11,739 bases of DNA, taken from positions 1-11,739 of the forward strand of contig CAMBJN010000029.1 of the NCBI GenBank assembly GCA_945867755.1, in the 5' to 3' direction. The DNA is from Polynucleobacter meluiroseus (GTDB taxonomy: Bacteria; Pseudomonadota; Gammaproteobacteria; Burkholderiales; Burkholderiaceae). Under the pieces are notes generated by a model. The model saw only the letters and a program-made list of their open reading frames with translations, ran no database searches and had not been told where the DNA came from. The stretch's first letter is position 1; each line of letters opens with the position of its first letter. Position numbers and translations under genes: made by a program. This document shows, one piece after another, positions 1 to 5,797 of this stretch.

Positions 1-618
1 CGTGTGCCAATGATCAAGCACTTGGATGGCATTTGTCACACTTATATCGATGTCTTGGCCGATCCTGTCAAAGCCATCAAAGTGTGTGATAACGCCAAAA
101 CTCAGCGTTATGCACCATGCAACACCATGGAGACATTGTTGGTGCATGAGGCAACCATCAAAGATTCTTTGTTACCTTTGTGTAAAATTTATCAAGACAA
201 AGGCGTGGAGTTGCGCGTTTGTAAAAAAACCAAACAAGCACTTGAAGCTGCTGGACTCAAAAATTTAGTTGATGCCACAGAAGAAGATTGGTCCACTGAG
301 TATTTAGCGCCAATTTTGTCAATCAAGATTGTGGGGAATATGGATGAAGCAATGGAGCACATCAGTCATTATGGCAGCCATCACACAGATTGCATCATCA
401 CAGAAGACTATTCAGCTGGCATGCGTTTCTTAAGAGAAGTTGATAGTGCCAGCGTGATGATCAATGCGAGCTCACGTTTTGCAGATGGTTTTGAGTATGG
501 CTTGGGCGCAGAGATTGGTATCTCGAATGACAAGTTGCATGCCAGAGGTCCTGTGGGTCTTGAAGGTTTGACCTCGATGAAATACATCGTGTTTGGTCAG
601 GGAGAAATCAGAACCTGA
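1..618 (+). CDS. proA: Gamma-glutamyl phosphate reductase, C-terminal part (5' end outside window)
   Basis: Cytoplasmic NADPH-dependent enzyme of proline synthesis; it reduces gamma-glutamyl phosphate to glutamate semialdehyde. The frame is open at the left window edge, so the gene starts outside; about 205 of the roughly 420 residues usual for ProA are visible. Recognition rests on the IKHLDGICHTY segment at visible residues 5-15, the catalytic-cysteine motif CNTMETLLVH with Cys at visible residue 40, and the end region with SSRFADGFEYGLGAEIGIS and ARGPVGLEGLTSMKY, all typical of the aldehyde-dehydrogenase-like ProA family. The GTG at base 4 is an internal codon, not a start. The gene ends in TGA, with 87 bases before the next start. 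In Burkholderiales proA commonly precedes a HemJ/CopD-type gene, as here. Identification is secure; only the missing 5' half is unknown. Confidence 0.97.
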   Translation, partial: RVPMIKHLDGICHTYIDVLADPVKAIKVCDNAKTQRYAPCNTMETLLVHEATIKDSLLPLCKIYQDKGVELRVCKKTKQALEAAGLKNLVDATEEDWSTEYLAPILSIKIVGNMDEAMEHISHYGSHHTDCIITEDYSAGMRFLREVDSASVMINASSRFADGFEYGLGAEIGISNDKLHARGPVGLEGLTSMKYIVFGQGEIRT

Positions 619-690
619 GCTAGAGCTTGATAATCAGGATGGTAAAAGTAGCATGGTGGTAGTAAAAATGAATATCAGAAATGTAAACCT

Positions 691-696
691 AAAGGG
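691..696 (+). promoter_or_regulatory. Ribosome binding site that decides the hemJ-like start
   Basis: AAAGGG abuts the ATG at 697 with no spacer, but lies 9 bases before the in-frame ATG at 706, which is a workable Shine-Dalgarno distance. This favours 706 as the start of the HemJ-like protein. Confidence 0.55.
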
Positions 697-705
697 ATGG
701 TTGAG

Positions 706-1164
706 ATGAGTGATTCAGTGAATGTGGTGATGGGTAGTGCGTATTTGTATGTGAAGGCTTTTCACATTTTGTTTGTGGCTGCTTGGTTTGCTGGCTTATT
801 CTATTTGCCGCGCATTTATGTCAACATGGCCCAAGAAACCAATCCTCAAGTATTAGAGCGTTTGTTGGGCATGTCTTATCGTCTCTATCGCTTCATGACA
901 ATTTTGATGATTCCAGCAGTATTGCTGGGATTAATCCTTTGGCTGTATTACGGTGTGGGCAAGGGCCCAGGTTCAGGTTGGATGCACGCTAAGTTGTTGT
1001 TGGTGTTCATTCTCTTGGGTTATCACCACGCCTGTGGTTCTATCTATAAAAAGTTCAAAGCGGGCATTAACAAACGCTCTCACGTTTGGTACCGTTGGTT
1101 CAATGAAGTGCCAGTCGTGATTTTCTTGATTGTGAGTATTTTGGTGGTGGTGAAACCTTTTTAA
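706..1164 (+). CDS. hemJ: HemJ-type protoporphyrinogen IX oxidase (often labelled CopD family / UPF0093)
   Basis: Predicted inner-membrane protein of 152 residues that would oxidise protoporphyrinogen IX to protoporphyrin IX, the step before iron insertion in heme synthesis. The first membrane helix carries the family signature YVKAFHILFVAAWFAGLFYL with its conserved His. Three more hydrophobic segments follow, the third containing the MHAKLLLVF...YHH stretch, and the protein ends in KPF, as many HemJ proteins do. Length fits the family (about 140-150). The start at 706 is chosen because AAAGGG lies 9 bases upstream; 697 (three residues longer) is the alternative. No other protoporphyrinogen oxidase (HemG, HemY) is in the window, while hemL of the same pathway lies 1.8 kb downstream. 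Such proteins are often annotated as copper resistance CopD; I see no copper-binding pattern to prefer that. Function is inferred from family resemblance. Confidence 0.85.
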   Translation: MSDSVNVVMGSAYLYVKAFHILFVAAWFAGLFYLPRIYVNMAQETNPQVLERLLGMSYRLYRFMTILMIPAVLLGLILWLYYGVGKGPGSGWMHAKLLLVFILLGYHHACGSIYKKFKAGINKRSHVWYRWFNEVPVVIFLIVSILVVVKPF

Positions 1165-1220
1165 GCTCATTGCTAAAAAGAATAAAACCATAGTTATCAA
1201 AATCCATCATCAGAATATTC

Positions 1221-1225
1221 AAGGT
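1221..1225 (+). promoter_or_regulatory. Ribosome binding site of rlmL
   Basis: AAGGT ends 6 bases before the ATG at 1232 and supports that start. Confidence 0.5.
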
Positions 1226-1231
1226 TAATCA

Positions 1232-2668
1232 ATGAAGTTTTTTATCGTGTGCCCACGCGGGCTAGAAATTCCCTTAGCTGAAGAGTTAAAAGAAATCTCT
1301 GAGCGCACAGAGGTTAAAGCCTTGGGCGCGTGGGTGATCGATTCGCCACCACTCAATAACACCGGTGGTTTGGGTGTTGCAGGCCCTATGTCAGTGGCAT
1401 TGGCCATTAATTTGCATTCTCGAATTGCCAGTCGTTGTTTATTGCAAATGACGCATGTGGCTTATCGCAAAGAAGATGATGTTTACAAAGCCGTGCGATC
1501 TTTGTCTTGGGAAGATTGGATTACACCTGATCAAACCATGCGGGTTGATTTAACAGCCCACCGTTCACCACTCACAAGTTTGAACTTTGTCACCCTCAGA
1601 ATCAAGGATGCGGTGTGTGATCGCTTGCGTGAAGTGAAGGGCGCCAGACCCAATATTGATACTGAATTACCTGATGTTCGCGTGCAAGCGCATTTGACAG
1701 CCACACATGCGACTGTTTATTTGGATACCAGCGGTCAATCTTTGTTCAAGCGTGGATGGCGAGACGACAAGGGTGTGGCCCCTTTAAAAGAAAATTTAGC
1801 TGCTGGCATTTTAGCTTTAACGAGTTGGAAGCCTGAGCAACCATTGTTTGATCCGATGTGCGGTAGTGGTACTTTTCTCATTGAAGCTGCTTATCGCGGT
1901 TTAGGTATTCCCTCTGGCTCTATCCGAGCTGGTTTGTTGAGCGCCAAGCAGGTCGAAGAGCAAGCGGCTCAGGCACACAATCAATCAGTAAGGACACAAG
2001 ACAAAGCAGAAGCTGAAAGTAAGTTCACGCGATATCGCCCTACACGGGTTGATTTGGTGGGAGCTGATCAAGGATTTGGTTTTCAGCGATTAAAGCCATT
2101 CAATACCCCTGATTTAAAAAAGCAGTGGGATGATTTGTGTGAAGTGGCAAAGAAAAATATTGAAACTGGTTTGGCCAATGCCAACAAGCTCAAAATGGCT
2201 GCATGTGACATCAATGAAAACATGATCACCATTGTGAAAAATAATTGGAAGCGTGCAGGACTGCCTGCGCAATCAGGTGTTTTATCTAATGTGAGACAAA
2301 TCGATGCTTTGGTGGCCAAATCACCGTTCGCAGAGCCTGGCGTGATGCTGTTCAATCCGCCGTATGGCGAGCGTTTAGAAATCAAAGGTGGACGCGATGG
2401 CAGTGAGCGTGTCAAAGGGCGTGGTGCACGTGATGCTTTGCCAAAGAACAACAATTCACCAGAGTTCATGGAGTTTCTGAATCAATTTGGCAAACATCTC
2501 AAAGACAACTTCCAGGGTTGGCAAGTTGATGTCTTGACCGCTGACATGGGTTTGCCTGGGCAAGTGCGCATGAAAGAATCAAAGCGTACACCTCTATTCA
2601 ATGGCCCTCTTGAATGTCGTTTGTTTAGGTTTGATATGAAAAAGCCAGAAGATTTAAGTAAGTCTTGA
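1232..2668 (+). CDS. rlmL: RlmL-type 23S rRNA (guanine-N2) methyltransferase, THUMP domain
   Basis: SAM-dependent RNA methyltransferase of 478 residues resembling the N-terminal (RlmL) half of E. coli RlmKL, which makes m2G2445 in 23S rRNA. The N-terminus (FFIVCPRGLEIPLAEEL) and residues up to about 180 match the ferredoxin-like plus THUMP RNA-binding region. A linker with RGWRDDKGVAPLKENLAA follows. The Rossmann methyltransferase domain has SAM motif I DPMCGSGTF at residues 207-215 and the catalytic NPPYGERL at 375-382, the N/D-PP-Y type used for base amino groups. The protein ends with FNGPLECRLFRF, as RlmL does. The RlmK half of the enterobacterial fusion is absent, so any m7G2069 activity must be encoded elsewhere. 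A hydrophilic stretch after NPPYGERL (about residues 383-410, rich in Gly, Arg and Lys) looks like an insertion. The exact target base is inferred. Confidence 0.88.
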   Translation: MKFFIVCPRGLEIPLAEELKEISERTEVKALGAWVIDSPPLNNTGGLGVAGPMSVALAINLHSRIASRCLLQMTHVAYRKEDDVYKAVRSLSWEDWITPDQTMRVDLTAHRSPLTSLNFVTLRIKDAVCDRLREVKGARPNIDTELPDVRVQAHLTATHATVYLDTSGQSLFKRGWRDDKGVAPLKENLAAGILALTSWKPEQPLFDPMCGSGTFLIEAAYRGLGIPSGSIRAGLLSAKQVEEQAAQAHNQSVRTQDKAEAESKFTRYRPTRVDLVGADQGFGFQRLKPFNTPDLKKQWDDLCEVAKKNIETGLANANKLKMAACDINENMITIVKNNWKRAGLPAQSGVLSNVRQIDALVAKSPFAEPGVMLFNPPYGERLEIKGGRDGSERVKGRGARDALPKNNNSPEFMEFLNQFGKHLKDNFQGWQVDVLTADMGLPGQVRMKESKRTPLFNGPLECRLFRFDMKKPEDLSKS

Positions 2669-2694
2669 TCTGTGGCAGTTAGAGATACAGTGCT

Positions 2695-2725
2695 TTGGCA
2701 GAAATTGCTTAAGTCCTAGTAAAAT
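2695..2725 (+). promoter_or_regulatory. Candidate promoter of the rubredoxin gene
   Basis: TTGGCA at 2695-2700 (one mismatch to TTGACA) and TAAAAT at 2720-2725 (one mismatch to TATAAT) lie between rlmL and the rubredoxin start. The 19-base spacer is long, so this is tentative. It would give the small gene its own transcript, matching the terminator that follows it. Confidence 0.35.
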
Positions 2726-2748
2726 ACAAAAAACAGGAAAAAGAGATT

Positions 2749-2919
2749 ATGGAATTTAAAACTTATATGTGTTTGATTTGTGGCTGGGTCTACGATGAAG
2801 AAGCCGGTCTGCCAGATGAGGATATTGCACCAGGTACTCTTTGGAAAGATGTGCCAATGAACTGGACTTGTCCAGAGTGTGGTGCGCGCAAAGAAGATTT
2901 TGAGATGACAGTCATCTAA
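2749..2919 (+). CDS. Rubredoxin
   Basis: Small cytoplasmic iron-sulfur electron carrier of 56 residues with a single Fe bound by four cysteines. The two knuckles are visible: CLICG with Cys8 and Cys11, and CPECG with Cys41 and Cys44, with family-typical YDEEAGLPDEDIAPGT and ARKEDFE around them. Length is normal for a type I rubredoxin (52-56). The ATG at 2749 is preceded by AGGAAAAAGAG (2735-2745), an acceptable ribosome binding site. The gene stands alone: 80 bases after rlmL, a good terminator after its stop, and then hemL. In many Burkholderiales a rubredoxin gene lies close to hemL, often with thiamine kinase genes between; none is present here. The redox partner cannot be told from the window. 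Confidence 0.95.
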   Translation: MEFKTYMCLICGWVYDEEAGLPDEDIAPGTLWKDVPMNWTCPECGARKEDFEMTVI

Positions 2920-2934
2920 ATCACCTTGATCAAG

Positions 2935-2964
2935 AAAGCCACCCCCGGGTGGTTTTGTAGTTTT
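2935..2964 (+). terminator. Rho-independent terminator after rubredoxin
   Basis: A 9-pair stem, AAAGCCACC-type arm at 2935-2943 with a CCCG loop and GGTGGTTTT at 2948-2956 (one G-T pair), is followed by GTAGTTTT. It starts 16 bases after the rubredoxin stop and ends well before hemL, so hemL is probably transcribed separately or by read-through. Confidence 0.75.
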
Positions 2965-3004
2965 CAATACAGTATTTTCCTTCTGCAAACTTTGAGTAAT
3001 CCCT

Positions 3005-4297
3005 ATGAGCAAAAATGAAGAACTCTTCTTAAGGGCCCAAAAAACCACGCCCGGTGGTGTGAACTCTCCTGTGCGAGCATTTCGTCAGGTGGGTGGTGTG
3101 CCTCGCTTTATCAAAAGAGCAGTGGGCGCTTATTTTTGGGATGCCGATGATAAGAAATACATCGACTGTATTGGTTCTTGGGGCCCTATGATTGTGGGGC
3201 ACGCTCATCCTAAGGTAGTTAAAGCTTTGCAAGACGCTGCAGTCAATAGCTTTAGTTATGGCGCACCCACTGAAGGTGAAGTCATCATGGCTGAGCGTAT
3301 TTGTGAATTAGTGCCTAGCATTGAGCAAGTTCGTTTGGTATCGAGCGGAACAGAAGCAACCATGAGTGCTTTGCGTTTAGCACGCGGCTTTACCGGTCGA
3401 GATTTGATCATCAAATTTGAAGGCTGTTACCACGGCCATGCCGATAGTTTGTTGGTTAAAGCAGGCTCAGGGATGTTGACCTTTGCTGATAGTACTCAAA
3501 ATGCACCATCCTCAGGTGGGGTACCACAAGATTTGGTGAAACACACATTAGTATTGCCATATAACGATGTAGAGGCGCTTGAACTAGCTTTCAAACAATA
3601 CGCTGGCAAGGTAGCTGCTCTGATTGTTGAGCCCATCGCTGGCAATATGAATTTAATTCAGCCAAGCGCTGCTTTTGTAAAAGCCATGCGTGAGCTCACA
3701 AGCAAAGATGGTGCTGTGTTAATTTATGACGAAGTCATGACTGGATTCAGGGTGGCTTTGGGCGGGGCACAAAGTCTTCATGGCATTCAGCCTGATTTAA
3801 CTTGCTTAGGCAAGGTGATGGGTGGCGGTATGCCAATGGCAGCCTTTGGTGGCCGAGCAGACATCATGAGTAAGTTAGCCCCATTGGGTAATGTGTACCA
3901 AGCGGGTACTCTGTCAGGCAATCCTTTGGCTGTGGCTGCTGGATTAGCTAATTTAGACATCATCACTCAGCCTGGTTTTTATGACTGCTTAGCTATTCAA
4001 ACTAAAAAGTTTGTGAATGGCATGAAAAAGAGAGCCGATAAAGCAGGTGTCGATTTTTCAGTAGACAGCGTAGGCGGAATGTTTGGTTTGTACTTTTCTA
4101 AAGAAGTGCCAACATCTTATGCTGCTGTCACTGCCAGCGACATTGAAGCGTTTAAGAAATTCTTTCACTTGATGTTGGATAACGGGGTGTATTTGGCGCC
4201 ATCAGCCTATGAGGCTGGTTTCTTATCGATTGCGCACGATGATGCAGTATTGGCTGAAATGTTTAAAGCGGCAGAAAAATCATTTGCCGCTATGTAA
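3005..4297 (+). CDS. hemL: Glutamate-1-semialdehyde 2,1-aminomutase
   Basis: Pyridoxal-phosphate enzyme of the C5 route to heme; it converts glutamate-1-semialdehyde to 5-aminolevulinate in the cytoplasm. The 430 residues match the family length. Seen in order: the N-terminal PGGVNSPVRAF block that begins nearly all HemL proteins, WGPMIVGHAHP, VSSGTEATMSALRLARG, the GCYHGHAD block, the cofactor-contacting YDEVMTGFR, and LGKVMGGGMPMAAFGG, whose Lys270 is the expected Schiff-base lysine. The ATG at 3005 gives the normal N-terminus, although the ribosome binding site is weak (GAG about 9 bases upstream). The gene lies behind the rubredoxin terminator. Its 3' end overlaps by 18 bases a minus-strand gene running toward it, and no terminator hairpin is seen there. 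Use of HemL implies that 5-aminolevulinate is made from glutamate, as in most betaproteobacteria. Confidence 0.97.
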   Translation: MSKNEELFLRAQKTTPGGVNSPVRAFRQVGGVPRFIKRAVGAYFWDADDKKYIDCIGSWGPMIVGHAHPKVVKALQDAAVNSFSYGAPTEGEVIMAERICELVPSIEQVRLVSSGTEATMSALRLARGFTGRDLIIKFEGCYHGHADSLLVKAGSGMLTFADSTQNAPSSGGVPQDLVKHTLVLPYNDVEALELAFKQYAGKVAALIVEPIAGNMNLIQPSAAFVKAMRELTSKDGAVLIYDEVMTGFRVALGGAQSLHGIQPDLTCLGKVMGGGMPMAAFGGRADIMSKLAPLGNVYQAGTLSGNPLAVAAGLANLDIITQPGFYDCLAIQTKKFVNGMKKRADKAGVDFSVDSVGGMFGLYFSKEVPTSYAAVTASDIEAFKKFFHLMLDNGVYLAPSAYEAGFLSIAHDDAVLAEMFKAAEKSFAAM

Positions 4298-4567
4298 GAA
4301 CATCATAAAAGCCAGCAAGATTGTCATCACAGAGAATGAGCTGGCGCAGATGAAGGTGGTCAGCTTGGTGCCAAGATCGGCGATTGATTTTTCTAGACGA
4401 ATTTCGATTACATCAATCTTCTTGTCTAAGTGCACAAGGTCACTCTTCTTTGCCACCTCTTGGTAAGAGATGTGCTCGTGAAAACCTTCAGCCAATATTT
4501 CTGATTGGTTTTCTGTAAAACCTGCAATGCGTAATTTTTTAGAGTATTTCAAAGAATTAAATTTCAT
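4280..4567 (-). CDS. Small coiled-coil membrane protein, DUF1640-like (paralogue 2)
   Basis: Protein of 95 residues with no certain function. It has three parts: an N-terminal soluble segment MKFNSLKYSKKLRIAGFTEN; a charged helical stretch at about 40-68 with heptad-like spacing (DLVHLDKKIDVIEIRLEKSI), probably a coiled coil; and one C-terminal membrane helix at about 71-91. This layout resembles the bacterial DUF1640/CCDC90-type family, but the match is by eye. Its N-terminus aligns well with that of the gene just upstream, so the two are tandem duplicates. The gap between them is only 11 bases, which suggests one transcript. The start at 4567 is set by that alignment; a longer frame reaching back to 4651 would run through the upstream gene and is rejected. 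No clear ribosome binding site is visible. The 3' end overlaps the hemL 3' end. Confidence 0.72.
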   Translation of the reverse strand: MKFNSLKYSKKLRIAGFTENQSEILAEGFHEHISYQEVAKKSDLVHLDKKIDVIEIRLEKSIADLGTKLTTFICASSFSVMTILLAFMMFLHSGK

Positions 4568-4578
4568 TTGGTTTTGAT

Positions 4579-4833
4579 TTATCGGTGTAGAAATAACATC
4601 AGGGCAACTATGATGGCTTGAACACCTATGATGACACTGAGTAATTGGCAAAAAAGCTTATGAATCGACCCTGATAGATCTTCTTTGGTGGCCAAATATT
4701 TGATTTCATCCTTGGTCGCCAACTTTTCAATATCAAAGCAGTCAAAAGCCCCGTATGCGATGCCTCTGGCTTGTTCATTGGAGAAACCATTTTTCTCGAG
4801 GGAATCGGCAAACTGTAAGGAGTTGAATTTCAT
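4579..4833 (-). CDS. Small coiled-coil membrane protein, DUF1640-like (paralogue 1)
   Basis: Protein of 84 residues of unknown function. The N-terminus MKFNSLQFADSLEKNGFSNE is followed by QARGIAYGAF, then two repeats of a LATK-acid-acid pattern (residues 38-44 LATKDEI and 47-53 LATKEDL), the kind of heptad repeat common in DUF1640-like proteins, and one membrane helix at about 61-82 ending in LHR. It probably forms oligomers through the helical stretch and sits in the inner membrane with a very short tail beyond the helix. It is first in a two-gene unit with its paralogue 11 bases downstream. Transcription would start in the 103-base region shared with the divergent apaH. The ribosome binding site is poor. 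GC content is lower than in hemL. Coding status is supported by the conserved pair; function is unknown. Confidence 0.75.
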   Translation of the reverse strand: MKFNSLQFADSLEKNGFSNEQARGIAYGAFDCFDIEKLATKDEIKYLATKEDLSGSIHKLFCQLLSVIIGVQAIIVALMLFLHR

Positions 4834-4871
4834 GGTGTGGAAGAAATTGAGAGATTTGTGTCAATGAGTGT

Positions 4872-4900
4872 ATCTTATGCTTTTTATAAGTGAAAAACAA
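4872..4900 (-). promoter_or_regulatory. Candidate promoter of the DUF1640-like pair
   Basis: Read on the minus strand, TTGTTT (4895-4900) and TAAGAT (4872-4877) are separated by 17 bases and lie 39 bases before the start of paralogue 1. Each box matches the sigma-70 consensus only in part, so the call is weak. Confidence 0.3.
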
Positions 4901-4927
4901 ATCAACAAATTCATCACCCATTAAACT

Positions 4928-4933
4928 AAGGGG
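4928..4933 (+). promoter_or_regulatory. Ribosome binding site of apaH
   Basis: AAGGGG lies 3 bases before the ATG at 4937, a strong Shine-Dalgarno match at short spacing. It agrees with the N-terminus expected for ApaH. Confidence 0.6.
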
Positions 4934-4936
4934 TAT

Positions 4937-5770
4937 ATGAACGATATATTTGCCATCGGAGATGTTCAGGGTTGTCATCAACAACTCAAGCAACTCATCA
5001 AACAATTACCCAAACAATCCAAAATCATTTGTGTGGGTGATTTGGTCAATCGTGGACCTGATTCTTTGGGGGTGCTTCGCACACTTAAAGCCATGCAAGA
5101 GGCTGGTCAAGCTGAATGTATCTTAGGTAATCATGATCTGCATTTGCTGGCCAGAGATGCTGGCATACGCGGTCCCAAATCATTGGACACCTTGGATGAG
5201 ATTCTTAAAGCATCCGATCGCAAAGAATTGATTGATTGGTTAAGGCATCGCCCCATGGCCCTGTACAGCGGACAAAGTAACTTGAATACCTTGTTTGTGC
5301 ACGCAGGCGTCCCGCCTCAGTGGGATGTCACTAAAACTTTAGAATTGGCTCATGAGCTTGAGAAAGTGCTCCGTCATAAAAACTACGCGAAGTCACTTGT
5401 AGAAATGTATGGCAATACACCCTATCAATGGAATGACAAACTTAAAGGCGCGGAGCGCCTGAGAGTCATCATTAATTCATTCACGAGATTGCGTTTTTGC
5501 ACTGCCAGGGGCGTAATGGAGTTTGAGAGTAAAGAAGGGGTTGGCGACGCACCCAAAGGTTATATGTCTTGGTTTGAGGTACCGAACAGAAAAACTCAAG
5601 ATGCCAAAATCATCTTTGGGCACTGGTCGACTTTGGGACTCTTAGAGAAAAAGAATGTGGTAGGTTTGGATACGGGTTGTGTCTGGGGTGGCCAATTAAC
5701 AGCGATGTCTTTGGGTCAGAAGCCTGAGTTCATTCAGGTGGCTGGCTTGAAAAGACCTGTGGGTCTTTAG
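4937..5770 (+). CDS. apaH: Symmetrical bis(5'-nucleosyl)-tetraphosphatase
   Basis: Cytoplasmic metallo-phosphatase of the PPP family that splits Ap4A into two ADP and in some bacteria also removes Np4 caps from RNA. The 277 residues match the family length. Metal-site blocks are present: GDVQGC at 8-13, GDLVNRGP at 34-41 and GNHDLHLLA at 64-72; then HAGVPPQWD, RLRFCT, FGHWSTLG and LDTGCVWGGQLTAM, all ApaH-specific. The first block has Gln where the general GDxHG motif has His; I recall Gln in several betaproteobacterial and pseudomonad ApaH proteins, so activity need not be lost. The start at 4937 has a good ribosome binding site and gives the standard N-terminus. The gene is divergent from the DUF1640-like pair and converges on the ElyC-like gene 18 bases away. 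It does not sit with ksgA/apaG as in enterobacteria. Confidence 0.95.
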   Translation: MNDIFAIGDVQGCHQQLKQLIKQLPKQSKIICVGDLVNRGPDSLGVLRTLKAMQEAGQAECILGNHDLHLLARDAGIRGPKSLDTLDEILKASDRKELIDWLRHRPMALYSGQSNLNTLFVHAGVPPQWDVTKTLELAHELEKVLRHKNYAKSLVEMYGNTPYQWNDKLKGAERLRVIINSFTRLRFCTARGVMEFESKEGVGDAPKGYMSWFEVPNRKTQDAKIIFGHWSTLGLLEKKNVVGLDTGCVWGGQLTAMSLGQKPEFIQVAGLKRPVGL

Positions 5771-5797
5771 CTATTTAGAGCTGATAATCTAAAGACC
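5751..5797. terminator. Bidirectional terminator candidate with two alternative hairpins
   Basis: The segment GGTCTTTAG (5762-5770) pairs perfectly over 9 bases with CTAAAGACC (5789-5797), followed by TTT on the plus strand. The same GGTCTTT can instead pair with AAAGACC at 5751-5757 over a 4-base loop. On the minus strand the second hairpin is followed by TTTTC. It sits exactly where apaH and the ElyC-like gene converge. T tracts are short, so efficiency is uncertain. Confidence 0.5.

Noticed and set aside
2716..3048. Minus-strand frame of 110 codons across the rubredoxin gene
   Set aside because: It is antisense to the rubredoxin, whose four cysteines and length are decisive, and it crosses the terminator and the hemL start.
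4312..4346. GCCAGC / GCTGGC inverted repeat after hemL as a terminator
   Set aside because: The loop is 23 bases, no T tract follows, and it lies inside the opposite gene.
4568..4651. N-terminal extension of the second DUF1640-like gene back to an ATG at 4651
   Set aside because: It would read through the upstream gene in another frame, gives a His/Cys/Ser-rich sequence with no likeness to the paralogue, and the paralogue alignment fixes the start at 4567.
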